From positions 1,517,501 to 1,562,500 of the forward strand of contig NC_135561.1 of NCBI RefSeq assembly GCF_964340395.1: a stretch of DNA of 45,000 nucleotides, read 5' to 3'. The notes beneath the pieces were generated by a model. It saw nothing but the letters and a program-made list of their open reading frames with translations. It ran no database searches and had not been told where the DNA came from. The translations under genes and the position numbers were made by a program. Below are positions 1 through 13,871 of the stretch, in pieces. The stretch's first letter is position 1. Each line of letters begins with the position of its first letter. The DNA is from Glandiceps talaboti. Lineage: Eukaryota > Hemichordata > Enteropneusta > Spengelidae.

Positions 1-912
1 ATACGTACACATGTATAGTTATATGAAACAAGCAATATGCATATGCAATTTCCTGTACGTCTCTGACGTCAATGATAGTCTCTGCATCCACAAATTGATC
101 GAGCCTTTCACTTTGTTTGTCTACAGACCTTTTGATTACTATTTGATAAAAAATATTTCAATATACCTTAAATGAACTAACACGATAATTATTTTATTCG
201 ACGGACATAATTATATTCAGACATGAAATCGTAAACACCTAGCACAACAGCAGAAACAGCACATAACTCTTAGATCGCCATATAGGTATTTCCTGACTGT
301 AAATTTGTGTATATTCCTTTATATCAAAGGATTAATTTCATATTCAAGACAATAGTTCCAGTAAACAAAATATTAATTTGGTAATTTCAATTTCTTTTCA
401 GACACAATTTTTATACCGGTTTAAGTACAAATTACCATAATGTACATTTACGCCACTGCAAACAGGAAGGCTTAAATCCAATGTTGTGTGGAAAATGACA
501 TCAATATTTGTACTAGATATTTTAATGTATTATTCAAGTGTTTTTGTAAACTATCCCCCCCCCCCCCGCCGAGTAACAGAGCTTGTACACTTAGCTTTCG
601 GCATGTCTTCAGTAAGACTGATTAGTAATAGGGGTGGTGCCAATGGTAGCGAATTTAAACCAGGTCACATTCAACTAACCTAACAATTGTGGATTATCTG
701 AATTAAGGTGGATCATATAGAACAGCTGAGGTACAAATAATAGATTCACTTCATTGACACTCCATTTATCGAGTACTTGCGGCAGGTAATGTTGCTATTT
801 CAAAGCTATGTATGAAGCTATCGAATATTGATCGACCATGTTATGTGAGTTTCTGTTTATGTTTCAAATAGTATTATCATAAAGGGAATCTGTTACGTCC
901 ATTGATATTACC

Positions 913-915
<3 letters not shown>

Positions 916-958
<43 letters not shown>

Positions 959-1082
959 TTTGTGTGTGTGTGTGTTTGTTTGTCTGTTTGTTTGTTTGTT
1001 TGTTTATTTGTTTGTTTGTTTGTTTGTGTTTGTATTTGTGTTTATTTGTTTGTTTGTTTGTGTGTGTGTGTTTGTGTTTGTT

Positions 1083-1126
<44 letters not shown>

Positions 1127-1132
1127 TTTGTG
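916..1132 (+). repeat. (GT)n / (TTTG)n compound microsatellite
   Basis: GT tracts at both ends enclose TTTG-rich units over about 215 bases. Three long overlapping Cys-Val ORFs are produced by it and are not genes. It lies in gene A intron 4. Confidence 0.98.
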
Positions 1133-1787
1133 AGGGCCGATGAAATGTTTACTTGGAGTGCCACAGTCCATGCCTAAACATTAAAGCCATGGTATTCTAT
1201 ATATAGACAAACAAACACAAAACGAACGATTCGATGACATTTTCCTTAGATGCAAACACAACTTACATCATGAAACTGCACATGTGTAAACCTTTCAACG
1301 CCATGGGGTCGTTTCCGCACAAATTTCGAGGCACAATGAACACGACTACAATACTGGACCAGATTTACGTGAAGATTTTGTTATCATGGTGATACAAGAA
1401 TTGTGTCTATGACATTTTAAACTTTCCCAGTTGCAACATCGTAGAAATAACCTGTACAAAATGATAAATGAGTGACGGGCATAACGTAATAAGATTTATT
1501 GTAAGGATCACACTAAGTCATCTGTTACATCCCATTTCTTAGATAAATCGAGATATACAGTTTATACACATGGGGATTTGAAATATTCATATACTAAGAT
1601 CATATGTGTGCTTTTGCATGTTTGGAAAGGTAAAAAGGTGTTGGACATTTCGCTCTTTCTCTCTCTCACAATATTAAGTTATTTCGACCTGGGAGAGTCG
1701 TCTAGTCTAGTTAATATTGTATGCAAAATAAACACTCGGTTCAACAATATATAAGTCTTCTTTAAACACAAGAGATATAATTATATA

Positions 1788-1860
1788 TCAATGAATGAAT
1801 GAGTGAATGAATGGATCAGTCAGTCAGTCAGTCAGTCAGTCAGTCAGTCAGTCAGTCAGC
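1788..1860 (+). repeat. (GAAT)n followed by (CAGT)n
   Basis: A short degenerate GAAT run switches into 11 perfect CAGT units at about 1816-1859. Confidence 0.97.
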
Positions 1861-2152
1861 CTTTAAACATGCACCATGTTTAAATTTTCAGTTATTCACC
1901 ATCCTATAGTCACAATAGAACGATATGAAATATATTACCAACTAAGGGTAATTGATAATGGAAGCGGGTCAAATCGACATAACAAAAGGCATCTAACACG
2001 TGACTTGTTGAATTATCCAGTATTTTATATAAACAACCATATTAAGGACACGTACAAAACTTGTCTGATTACGACCGGCTGAAAGATTTCAATGTGAACT
2101 ATTTAGAATGAATTGAAATCAGCATATATTCTATAATAATTAACCTATTTAC

Positions 2153-2376
2153 CTTGTACTGTGCAGAATTGTTCCATCCGTGTAAATTCGCAGCAGCGTA
2201 TTATCCGTCGTGATAGTATGAAAATGGCCTGTCTTTTCATCAGGAAAGAACAATGGAGGTAGCCAGACTTCTCCTACTCCATCAGCACCCAGTGTAACAC
2301 TGTGGTTTTTATCGTCAGTAAACATCAGCCGTTCGTCCTTCCAACGAGTTCGGAAAAACATAGTCACAGTGTAATC
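2153..2376 (-). CDS. Gene A exon 4 (224 nt): extracellular ligand-binding domain, loops D and A
   Basis: Acceptor catcatcag|GAT and donor ACAAG|gtaaat delimit 74 codons plus two bases, residues 83-156. Recognisable GlyR features in order are: DYTV start; loop D MFFRTRW, keeping the aromatic and Arg that line the complementary face of the agonist pocket; WKDERL (family W.DPRL); WLPPLFFPDEK, the loop A region; HFHTITTDN, including the two histidines that form the inhibitory zinc site in vertebrate GlyR alpha1; and LLRIYTDGTILHST, the family LLRI..NG.VLYS strand. The exon size of 224 nt equals that of vertebrate GLRA exon 4. An oddity is W120-L-P-P123 where nearly all family members have W-x-P-D. 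The next exon, with the Cys-loop, was not found between here and base 1 and should lie off the left edge. The product acts at the plasma membrane as a subunit of a pentameric chloride channel; the agonist cannot be deduced. Confidence 0.95.
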
Positions 2377-2630
2377 CTGATGATGTGAAATAATGTATAG
2401 TAATTAGTATGTCAAAACAAGACAGGATAATCATGACCATAAACATGGCCCCTTCATGTAAACCCATTCATATTAAATCTTATTTACACCATTCTAAATA
2501 TGTATAAAAATCATTTTAATTAAAGACATTTATTTGAAAAAATAAGGAAAATGCAGCCCAAGTCCTCAAGTTAATTACTAATGAGTGCTTTATTGTTTCT
2601 AAAATTCCTTTACTGATAGACTTCAACGAA

Positions 2631-2690
2631 TTACTTTGGGTACTGTATTCTTAATTAGATCTTTATTTAATTACTTTGGGTACTGTATTG
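2631..2690 (+). repeat. 19-bp direct repeat flanking 21 bases
   Basis: TTACTTTGGGTACTGTATT occurs at 2631 and 2671, the second copy leading straight into the GTGTT pentamer array. This looks like replication slippage or a small tandem duplication. Confidence 0.9.
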
Positions 2691-2822
2691 TGTTGTGTTG
2701 TGTTGTGTTGTGTTGTGTTGTGTTGTGTTGTGTACTGTGTTGTGTTGTGTTGTGTTGTGTTGTGTTGTGTTGTGTTGTGTTGCGTTGCGTTGCGTTGCGT
2801 TGCGTTGTGTTGTGTTGTGTTA
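2688..2822 (+). repeat. (GTGTT)n pentanucleotide array with a (GCGTT) block
   Basis: The array has about 27 pentamer units. A run of GCGTT variants at about 2781-2806 is embedded in otherwise GTGTT units, showing local spread of one point mutation. The Cys-Val-Val-Leu ORFs here are artefacts. Confidence 0.97.
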
Positions 2823-4672
2823 ATTGCATTGCATTGTATTTTTCTTCAGTTCATTTTTTTTATAATTATTAATATCTTCACTGGTAAGTCCGTAAATATA
2901 ACTAATATTCTGTATCTGACATGATTTCACCAGGATCCTCCCAACGTCTGATAACTAATATATTACTGTAAATGCATAATATTTACAAGTACCATTTTAC
3001 GTTTATATGTGTACATTTGTACATTACATCCGTCTCTCTAATCATATCTTTGTAATTAAATGATGGGATGAGGAGACTAGTCTGGCACAAGACAAGTTTC
3101 CCAACTACTTAGAATTAAGAATTACTTAGCAATAGTGCAGCCAGTGAACGACATGATTATGCATGTCAATATGGTAAGCAATAAGAATGTAAACATTGCA
3201 TAGGTTAGACACAACATCATGGAATGTTAATAAAGGAATTAAAGGAGATGGTCAAATGATATTGCGTCTTTCTAAGATTGCCGTAGTTTTGGATTAGGGT
3301 TAGGTTTTGAGCTCAGACATAGTTACTATGAAAATTTATTTCGACTCTGGTAAGCCAGAACACATTGTTCCCGCTGACTTGAACCGTGTCGTAAAGAGGC
3401 ACGTGGATGGTTTTCGTCACTGTCATGGTAATGGCTTCATTTCCAAAATAAATGATCTAGATCATTTAAATCATTCAATTCAAATTGGCAAGGTACACCT
3501 TATTATAGTCATTATAATTTCCAAACAGTAAAAGTAAAATTGATATTTGTAAAGAATATAAGTATTCACTAAAACCAAATAAATATACAACATAGAGTTC
3601 TGCGATTACGCACTCGACGATACATTACTTCACGTCGACAATTTCATAGGGTTAAATTTAAACGGGTCATGGGGCACCGGTACCACTGCTATAGAGTGAG
3701 AAAGATTTGTATATTTATATCATCCCCTGTGCTGCAACTACCGAAATAAATATAGACAACATAACATAATATGGAGTCTAAGAAAGTAAACATGATTAAA
3801 AAACACTGTCATATTAATCATTTTGAATATCAAAATACCGAATGTTAATCCACGTGGACTCGTAAATTACGAGTATATATATTGGTTTTAGACAATGCGA
3901 TTCATGTACTTAACGTGTGACAGGTAAGAATAGATAACAAGATTTATTAATTTTGAATAAAGGTCTGCAGCTGACACGTAACATATGGTTCTTTCTATAG
4001 ATGAAAACTGATACCACCCTTTTAAATATCTCGCAATGTGTTTTTAAAAAAGAATTTTTTTATGAGACCTTGTTTTGACAAGGGGAGTAGACTCATAAAA
4101 CATTAGGCCATAACGTATACGTATATAAGACAAAGAAAAAATGGGATGATCTCAGTCTTTATTGTTTGTCAGATAATGTTAAGTGTATAAATCGTCAAAG
4201 TATACGAACAAAGACACCCCACCTCCACCCATACAATGAAAAATGAAATTCGTCACATATTTCAAAACTGATAGGATGAAATAAATAACACAGAGACCAT
4301 TTGGTAAACAATGGAAAACCTGAACTAGACACTCACACATGAAAAATATATGTAATAAAATCAAATAAAAAATCTACCTACTCCACCTATTCTAAACTTA
4401 CCTTGTGGTATCTCAACCACCGCAACAGAACATTCAAATGAATATTCAAAACGGCTACAAATTTACAATCACCGAAATCATGTAATTAGTTCAAATGTAT
4501 AAAACAATTATCGGATACTTTTTTAGACATTTAACCTCAGTACACCTAATTGAAGTACATTTATTAACCACGTGGCGATTACGAAAATACAAAGTTATAA
4601 CATTATTAGCTGTTTCATATTCAATAACTGGTAAGAAACACACATTTATTAACTTTATTTATTTACGTTTGC

Positions 4673-4770
4673 TATTCTATTCTGTTCTATTCTATTCTAT
4701 TCTATTCTATTCTATTCTATTCTATTCTATTATTGTCCATTCTGTTCTGTTCTGTTTTGTTCTATTCTAT
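4673..4770 (+). repeat. (TTCTA)n pentanucleotide array
   Basis: Perfect TTCTA units with TTCTG variants at both ends; located in gene A intron 3. Confidence 0.97.
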
Positions 4771-5819
4771 GCAGATAAACTGCTTTATTAGAACATCGTG
4801 TGATATACAATTAGGCATTCAGCATGTATAAGACAAATCAGTGATTATCATTTAAGTATACATTTATTTGTGCATTAATTATTTCTGTGCATTTTTACAT
4901 TTGGATATTGAGGAAAAACACGTTTCAGCTCAAAATCCTTAACCTTTTAGGAAATGAAAGGCCAGCAATAAAAAAAACTGAGCTGACCTTCGTACCATAT
5001 GTCCGTAACGTGTTTTGTGAGCGGACACTACGATAATATAGTGTGGGTGGACAAGAAAAAGAAAACCATAATAAGCAATGCATCGTCACTCCACATGCAG
5101 ATGAGCGTAAATCATATGACACTGGGATAACATTTGACAAATGTATGATTTAAATGTATTAATCTCATAGATTACTTCTTGTCTTGAAATCTATCCACGC
5201 ACGCTCATCCCGTCCAACGACATTTCATTTACAGCTGTTGAATAATGGATTAACATTCCTAACATATACTACGTGTGACAGTTTTTTGTAATTGGTGGCT
5301 TGCAATTACCTTGCAATTTTCTGCACAGTTTGTAATCACATTGTATAAGTACTTTCATGAGCAATCAGTTTAAATGGACAACCGTTATATATAGTTATTC
5401 AAAAACTGAATTCTGGATTAATGTATTGCCAATGGTAACCGATTGGTTTAACGTTTTATATCACAAATATGAAAGGGTGTGAATAAGGTTGAAAATCCCT
5501 GAAAACTTTCCTTAAACTAGGAAGTTGTGTCTTTTAAATATCAACAATGTTTTGACCACTATAAGAGGTGCCAGTGATTGCCATAAATGTAAGCTATTCA
5601 TCACTTTGTCACAGTTACTATCTAAATCCTAGCATCAACTATATATACATCTCAAATAAAAGTAATTTTCCTACTGTAAAACATTTGAAAAGTGCAGAAT
5701 CTAATCTCTAAAATATACAGAATACTTGTATATACGTTTGTGTACATATAATCTTTTTCCAGGAGCTCGTGGTTACTATGTCAATGTTACATTATCACAT
5801 AGGAAAGGGTCGAATGCAC

Positions 5820-5918
<99 letters not shown>

Positions 5919-5973
5919 GATACATACATACATACATACATACATACATACATACATACATACATACATACAT
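5820..5973. repeat. (TA)n followed by (TACA)n
   Basis: About 98 bases of TA change directly into about 13 TACA units, a single compound locus in gene A intron 3. Confidence 0.98.
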
Positions 5974-6340
5974 AGTTTTTATATTTTTTCGGTTAGTGAT
6001 CAATCACCTGACATACAGATAGTTTGTTTTCAAGCACATCTACTTTCGAAATTAAAAGCGGTATACGTAACCCAAAAACTGAGGAATGAGGAATGTTTTA
6101 ATGTACTGGTAAGATGTAATTTGTCACATGGCTGATGTCTGTATGGGCTTTCGTTTTCGTAATTCGTAAGGTTAAGGTGGTTTTAACCTTCTTAGTGTTA
6201 TTTAAATCAAGGACGAACTGCATAAGTACTACCCTGCATTTTGATGTGTTCTAGTAAGATTTAAGAGGTGACATGCATGGCGTACATCGAAATATAGTCA
6301 CTGTTGTATCGAGCAATATAGAAATGAAAGTCACCACTAT

Positions 6341-6530
6341 GCATGTATGTATGTATGTATGTATGTATGTATGTATGTATGTATGTATGTATGTATGTAT
6401 GTATGGGTTGGATGGGTAGTTAAGCAGGCAGGCAGGCAGGTAGGTAGGTAGATAGGTTGGTAGGTAGGTAGGTAGGTAGGTAGGTAGGTAGTTAGTTAGT
6501 TAGTTAGGCAGGCAGGCAGGGAGGTAGGTA
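6341..6530 (+). repeat. (ATGT)n, then (GGCA)/(GGTA)/(GTTA) tetranucleotide mosaic
   Basis: ATGT units run to about 6404. After an 18-base spacer, a mosaic of four-base units (GGCA, GGTA, GTTA, GGCA) is arranged almost symmetrically. Confidence 0.97.
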
Positions 6531-8178
6531 ATTCTGACTACTCATATACACCGTATTTGTTTGTGAATTTCTACATATGTAATAACCACGAATGTTTCCA
6601 TTTTCAATTACCTCTACTACTATGCACAGGCCTATATATGCTATCATGTTATTGTATTTACTAACCTATTCAATCAAAATACAAGAATTAAACTAAAACA
6701 TTTTGAAAAAAAAGGTTTTCCAAATGCAAATCTCGTTACAATCAACTTAAAATCACAGCAATAACAGTATTCGTGGAATCGTATCTCTGGCCTACTATCA
6801 CTGTTACCTAAAACAAAAACAATTACTAATCCACCTAATACTATTAATGTGACTTCAAATGATAATTTTATACCCTTCCAAAATTTATGAGATGATATAT
6901 GATAATTATACAACGGTTTGTCAGATGGTCTATTATATATAGCAATCTATTGAGAATTAAACGAAACTTGATTGATTGTGTTAATTGTACTAATATGATC
7001 GTTTTAATCCAGTTGTATAATCTATTTAGTTCCACATTTACCATGGTCATTATTATGTTTCGACTAGTGTAACAACTAGTGACCATTGCTAACCAAATGT
7101 AATTTCACATAATACTGTCTCAGTAATAATACCTTTAGTAGTGACAAGTTCGTTTGCCTGTACTTTATTAGAATATATTAACTTTATGCCTGGATATATA
7201 TTTAATTTTTAGGATCCACAGCAGGAGATATGGAAGTTATTAGAATTTTGAGAGGTGGAAGTTAGAATATCATTGATAGAATGTTAAAGAATAACTCATG
7301 CATTAGCCATTAACTCTGGAATGATTGGACGCTCCAGAGCGTATGTGAAAGAGATAAGACATACATCTTTATTTGTTTGTAATTTAATGACAGGCATAGG
7401 GTTATTCAATAAAGTTATTCCAATTACTGTTTGCATGATTTAGTGAGTAAACCTAACTATTCTCCTTGAATATGTATATTTATTAAGTGATTCATGTCCT
7501 CCCGTAAATGTACAATAGCTTTGACTTACATACCATTGTTCATTTTTATTGTACACTCTTACCGTTGTACTGTAAGTACTACATTATATTGCTTTGTTGG
7601 GTAGGGCCATGAAGTCTGCTCTCAGTCTAATTTAAATGAGCATATTATGCATGGGATCACATACATATAAGTATACAATGATAAAAAAATACAAAATTTT
7701 ATTCAAAAAAATGAGTTACAGATATAGATTTAACACTCATGCCAGATAGATATTTCTGATGGTATCATTTATAGCACATTCACAATTATGTGACTTCTTT
7801 GTTGATGAAAAGTTGGAAATCCCTGCCGATACAACCTAAATTAATCAACATGGAAGCCACGTAGAATCTTCAATGACAGACCTGCAATCAAGTCCTACTT
7901 AAGGGTGGGATATAAATTAAAGAGAATTTCCAACAGGGGAAAGGTTTAATGAAACACACTCGAACAGCTGCCGGAAGCAACATTTCAGGATAATTCATAG
8001 GCGCTCCATATCTGACTTCTGAGATATGATAGCTAAACTTACAGATGGAAAGACACCTGAAGATAGAAATTAAGACCTGCTGGGAACTATAATGTAAAGA
8101 CGTATGACTATGGAATGGCATAACTAATAGCCTAATATAGTGACGATACATTATGGCAATTCTAATTGTAATACTTAC

Positions 8179-8246
8179 CATATTGGTGTCTGATGAAGCG
8201 TGGAAATGGTTAATGTGAATGCTCGTTGTAACTACGACAGGGGGCC
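8179..8246 (-). CDS. Gene A exon 3 (68 nt): beta-strand 1 region of the extracellular domain
   Basis: The exon is bounded by a poly-T tract and acceptor gcacacag|GG, and by donor AATATG|gtaagt. It contributes residues 61-82: PPVVVTTSIHINHFHASSDTNM. This matches the first beta-strand of anionic Cys-loop receptors, where GPPV.V...I.I.S....S...M is followed by DY in the next exon. The length of exactly 68 nt with phase 1/phase 0 boundaries is the conserved size of the equivalent exon in vertebrate GlyR and GABA-A subunit genes (recalled knowledge). This supports an ancestral gene structure. Open frame extends into the intron downstream, but the donor and homology end at Met82. Confidence 0.9.
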
Positions 8247-9683
8247 CTGTGTGCAAAAAAAAATCATTACAATATTAACGGAACTGCAAGCTAAAAGTAA
8301 TTATGCTTCTTCTTCAAAAAAACCCCAAATCACCCCGTATTTTTCAATCTACTTGCTAGTTACAAGGAAACATAAACATGGTGTTTTTAATATTCCATTG
8401 TATATTTCCGCATAAAGGATTTGTAGTTAAAATGGGTATCGTATTTTACTGTGATTTATAGTGTGCTCCCAGGGCGGGGTAACTTTTGTTATTTTCCGTA
8501 TTCATAACATGAATCTATGTATGTGTGTTTGATATGTTGATCTAAATAGAACCTTGCGAAATCAGATTACACCTATACAGGCAGTAAATGACTCTTTCAC
8601 GAAATACGAACCTTCCATTAAAAGCGTATCCATAGAAAATAGCCTTTGAACTGCCGAGTGATAAAATGAAGGAATGTAAAATATACGTGTAAGATTTATA
8701 TGTTATATGCTATATCTATCTATTTGAAAATTCTCTGCTGTGTAATTAGCATTTCTGACTGAAATCTTAGTGATCCAAATCAACGAGTTTTATTGCATTT
8801 TGATAATCTAATTTCTTCTTGCTGATTTTAGGATCGATACTATGTTCTGAAGTTTCAAGTTATCAGTATAGGCCAATTCGATTTTCAATATCACACGACA
8901 AGGAGTGCAGATAGACACAACAAAGCGATGCGATGGTGAAGCTTAAGGCTGTTAAGGTTTCTTCAAGGAAGCTGTGATTTATCTACTTACAATTTTGGTA
9001 CAATGACGCGCTCCAAATTGAGATTAAACCCACAAGAGGCTAAAGGAGCTCGAAAATTCAATTTTCAGGTTCAATAAATCGTGATGTGGATGTACTTTCT
9101 ATGACTTCCCGCGAGACAAGTAATCATGACATACGGCTTCGTCTGAACACACCTAAGGGTGTAATTCCGATGCCTTGGAACTTAATAAGTCAGTGTCAAT
9201 TTCAAATCAGAGTAGGAAAGTCGATTGCAGAATAAATGAGTTAAACTTGTCAGTTTAATCAAGTGTGGTGTACTCGACAATATGCCATCAAGACTGAATT
9301 AAGATATATATGGTAATATCCAAGTGATAAGACTAATGAATGATGCCTTGAATATAACAGAACCAATTTGTAAACTATAACATAGTTCTCTGCTGCTCAA
9401 TTTTTTTTCTTCAAATTTAACATTTATGATATAACGAACACGACTGTATGTCAAATATAACAAATTGTTAATTCCGCAGTAAATCTTGTATTGGTGTAGG
9501 GAAGTTGATTAAGTCCATATATAATCGTACGTTCTGACAGAATGTACGACAAGTGTGTATGTGAAATTCGACATTGTGCTTGTTTTTGCGAAAGGTTTAG
9601 AAACATTTTAGCATTTCGGAATGGGTATAGTTTGTTTCACGTGATCACCTAGATATGTATTTTCAGTATTTCGTGACTTGAAT

Positions 9684-9775
<92 letters not shown>

Positions 9776-9838
9776 TGTTTATTACGCTCTGCCACTGCGG
9801 TATAGAGCACTATTTTAGCAGATTGATACTCACCGAGT

Positions 9839-9881
<43 letters not shown>
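9684..9881. repeat. Two (TA)n tracts
   Basis: TA runs at 9684-9772 and 9846-9881 flank about 70 bases of unique sequence in gene A intron 2. Confidence 0.98.
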
Positions 9882-9884
<3 letters not shown>

Positions 9885-10044
9885 CCTATGCATCTTTCGA
9901 GCTAAAGTATTCTGTTTGATCGAATATGTTGCTTATAAGAGTTTAGGAGCTTTCCATATACTTTATCAATCATTGTCGATATTTGTCTACTAGAAGTGTC
10001 GTAGAGTAATTGCTTGTCTGTGGGTTTGATTCATTAGGAATGTT

Positions 10045-10111
10045 TGACCTTTGAATAGCAATCATTATCATATAATTCTACGATCTCTAAGTGACCCTTG
10101 ACCTTTGAACT
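10045..10111 (+). promoter_or_regulatory. TGACCTTTGAA pair (DR1/HNF4-like)
   Basis: TGACCTTTGAA occurs at 10045 and within TGACCTTTGAACT at 10099. The reverse complement of the latter, AGTTCAAAGGTCA, is the classical DR1 form bound by HNF4/COUP-type receptors. An extra half site TGACCC sits just before it. Gene A intron 2; function is inferred only. Confidence 0.3.
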
Positions 10112-12346
10112 CACGTCAACTTATGGAACATAACTCAAAATAGAGTATAGCGTAAGTACAGGTTGAGATGTGGGTTCAATTTATGATGAAATACCACACA
10201 GCGATTTTCACATCTTGACATTTCATTAGAGAAACCAGCTTTCTTACTTTGCCTGTTAATCCACTAGTTGTTACGACAATAGTTCACCTCCTCCTTAGCA
10301 TAAAACCTGACTTAAGGATAGTTTTGGAGTAAGGTAGGATATGTCAAACCACTGCTTCGTAAAAGAGCTTTACATGTCTAGACCGGATTATAATGAAAAA
10401 CAATACATGAATCATGTGTATCGAGATACTAATTTTGCTGGCAAACATCTCTCTATAGTTTTTATCGTTTTGTGCGGTTGTTCCGTTGTTTACGATTAAA
10501 CACATTGTAACTTAAAATTAAACCTAGAATATTGCAATAAAAGTGGTCGAAACAGTTAAATATTTGTCAATTCTACAACTGTTTTCAATTCTACAACTTT
10601 AACATGTTTGTTTCTTTTTATTTATTTTGAAATTTTGAAATCTAGTATTTGACCTTTCATACTTTCATTACAACGGAAATCGCGAAATAACGAACAAAAC
10701 GACACCTGGCACTACAAAAATCTTACAAACATTGCTATATTTGCGCAGAAATGTTGCTGAATATCGTCTGGCACGACAAAAAAATCACATTTTATCGTCT
10801 AGCATGACTAAAATGTTGTTTCCCTATTCAACATAAAAAAAAACAGCCTTAAAGTATAGCCACTAAACCTTACATTTATCTGAAAAATCAATATTGCAGA
10901 AAACTCCTGGGATTCTGATAGCGAGATAAAAATGCTGATATTCCTGTCATCTGGAAAGATAGATAAGTATAGTTTATAAAATATAGCGACATTTGGGAGA
11001 GTTATTGCATTATAGGAGAGGATCCAGCTACCATTGAGCTCTACAGAAATTACAATATCAAGATAAGACGAAATCATAAAACGGCGATCGATATACCACG
11101 ATCTGCATTTATAAGTAAATAGCCATCATAAACAAGATAATATGAGTGAATACAAAAAGTAGGTGCGTGTCTGTGTGATAAAGAAACAAAGGTTGTACAT
11201 AACATCAAATGAACAAAGTGGAAAGTTTAACACGTACACGGTGTCATTGACACAAGGATATACACATTTTAACTCGATTGCGACTAAAAATAACATAGCC
11301 TACAACGCACAGCAGGATCCTTTACCCAATTACATTGAAAAGTAATAAACATTTTTATTCTTTCATAAAAGATGGCTTCTGCTGCAAAAAAAATACATAT
11401 GGACTTGAGGATTTTAATTGTACTTTCAAACTGTTGATCAACAAGAATACTTGTCCGCTTCTATATCCCCACTGTGACCGGCACCTGTGCAGTTATTTCT
11501 GTTGCATTTGAAAGTTGTCTGAGTGTATATACGAGAATACATATCGTGTTTAATGAGTTAAACATCAAGGCAACTTCAACTGTCCTGTAAGTTGAACCAC
11601 TGAATGAAGACTGCAAACATAAATAAAGACCGGTGGCTAATATTTTGAAATTACTTGCAGCAATTTACATCGACGGATCCTAATTTACTGCAGCAGTTAA
11701 TTGTAATCGTAGGATATAATTTTTCATGACTATTATCTTTAAACAAAATGTGTTTAATACTGTACGTGCATGTTTCACCAGCGCCTCAGTTCATCAGTAT
11801 TCAATCATGTTCGAAAATTCGTCATCATTCAAGTACAACGGTAATATCGTTTGATAATATGTAGGGCCTCATATGCACACAACTCATCGAGGACATTGTA
11901 TATGACAGCATATAGGCAAACACAACGGGCGCGTGGTCGTTCATTGAGCGTGTGAGTAACTGTCCATAAGGTATCTGATTATGCCTACATTGTGATCAGA
12001 CTAAATCCGTCACTTGTATCATATACATTATATATAGTGTTTATTTACCCAAAAGCACAAATGAACATTACAGATACACATACAAAAATACTATTTCGTG
12101 GGTAAATAGGGGAATCGGGAATTAGCTTACAGCTATTCAGCTATGTAAACCAACAACATCTTGCAACATCTGTATGTCTTCCTTCAAGACGTACAGCGAA
12201 CTCTGAAAGTGCCGTTTCGTATTTAACTAAATTATAGCACTTGTTTGATCAAGATATTCCAGTATTGGTACGGCATGTCAGATTTGAACATTTGTTTCAA
12301 AGGCTAGCTAGACAGACGGACGGACAGACGTACAGAGAGATGAATC

Positions 12347-12379
<33 letters not shown>

Positions 12380-12443
12380 GTACGTAGATATGTGGGTGGA
12401 AGGATGGATAGACGGACACTGCTTATATATATATATAATATAT

Positions 12444-12512
<69 letters not shown>

Positions 12513-12548
12513 GTGTGTGTGTGTGTGTGTGTGTATGTGTGTGTGTGT
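12347..12548 (+). repeat. (GGAT)n, (TA)n and (GT)n compound array
   Basis: A GGAT/GACG-rich run, then TA at about 12424-12510 with TAATAT interruptions, then GT at 12512-12548; gene A intron 2. Confidence 0.97.
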
Positions 12549-13871
12549 CAATTTTACAGTGTTAAATGACGTAAACATTGAATTCCAAGGTTAGTTTGAT
12601 TTGTCTCTGAGTGCCATGGATGGTGTGTATTCTAAATATTTTGTGTAATGTATGGGGGCTTGTTTAAAAATTAATTCCAGTTACATACGCTCTAGACGGG
12701 ATTCTGGCATGTACAAAAGAGCTGTTGATTAGTGGCGTACGAACAAGATTAGTTAATCCAAACTTGTTTAAATAAAACGTTAGCGTCAATTCTATTTCGC
12801 AATTATACTGTAGGATTGTACATTTTTCATTTATGTTTTCCCATTGCTTTCTCTTCTGTGGCTTTCTTTCTTCATAATGAAGTCATATGCTGTAGTGAAC
12901 AGTTTGTAAATTTCAAAGTCAATTTGAAACAGTTTTGCAACTCTCATTAGTGTTAATGGCATTTGGTGGACAGATTTCTTAATTTCAATGTACAATGAGG
13001 CTAGGTAGATATGTCGGGAGGACTGAAGATGCATTTAGTATTGAGATCTCCATTTGTTATTGAGTGTCCTTTTTGTCATTATACCTATAGCAAAAGCCTT
13101 TTGTAGATTTTGTAGCAACGTGGCATAAAAGCAATGCACTTTAGAAAAGACTTGTCGGAAACGAAATACAACATCACAAAACACAAGGGTTTCAAAATAA
13201 GTATTTCCTGTTTGATTACATTTCTATATATATTTTATAAAGGTATTACAGTAGTCATGAATACCTACATGACAGATTGTTACAGAGGTTTGTCTTGTAT
13301 CGGATATATCATCAATTTTTCGTAACCATCCCTCATCTGCCTGTCCATATTAATGCTGTTCACGAATTTATCATTCGTGACAATCCCATAATGACATTAT
13401 ACATATTTGAAATAAAAGAACCCGAGCTTAAATATTATTGAGATACAAGAAGAACGTAGTGTGAATACTTTGAATTTTCATTTTACAAACCATATTTCTT
13501 AAAAGTATTTTCTAGAAGGGATTATGTATATACATTTCACTGAAATAGATCATTGTTTATCATGATTAAAACACTGTAACTGAATTGATAGCCTGACTTT
13601 AAAAGGCGTAACATGATATACGATGGCTTTAGGAGAAATGTTAAAGAACAGCTGGGCTCTAAGCTTTTAAGAACGCTTCCATTACGTTATGTCATTCATT
13701 ATATATGATTTATCGAAAATGCGAGGTTTCAAAACAAATTGCTTTGTTTATCAGATTTACCCTTTTATCTTAACTTGAAAGCGATGAAATGCGAAATGTC
13801 AAAAAGATATTTTCTTCTCGCTTGATAGTTACAGGTAATGACTAACAATTTAATGGAAATAATTTCGTCAG

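Larger units (their letters stand above)
1..2152 (-). other. Gene A intron 4 (partial), no exon seen
   Basis: Apart from the microsatellites at 916-1132 and 1788-1860 and a C run at 555-567, this is AT-rich unique sequence. I looked on the minus strand for the short exon carrying the Cys-loop (C-x13-C with FPMD) and did not find it, so the rest of gene A should lie beyond the left edge. Confidence 0.7.
2377..8178 (-). other. Gene A intron 3
   Basis: This 5.8-kb intron holds the GTGTT, TTCTA, TA/TACA and ATGT/GGTA arrays and otherwise AT-rich unique sequence. No embedded gene or intact transposon was recognised. Confidence 0.8.

Noticed and set aside
1241-1345. Minus-strand sequence ending in a GTAAGT donor considered as the gene A Cys-loop exon
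   Set aside because: The frame gives no C-x13-C or FPMD pattern, and the phase does not match the phase-2 end of exon 4.
3292-3306. TTAGGGTTAGG telomere-like sequence
   Set aside because: Only about two units; expected by chance in 45 kb and not telomeric.
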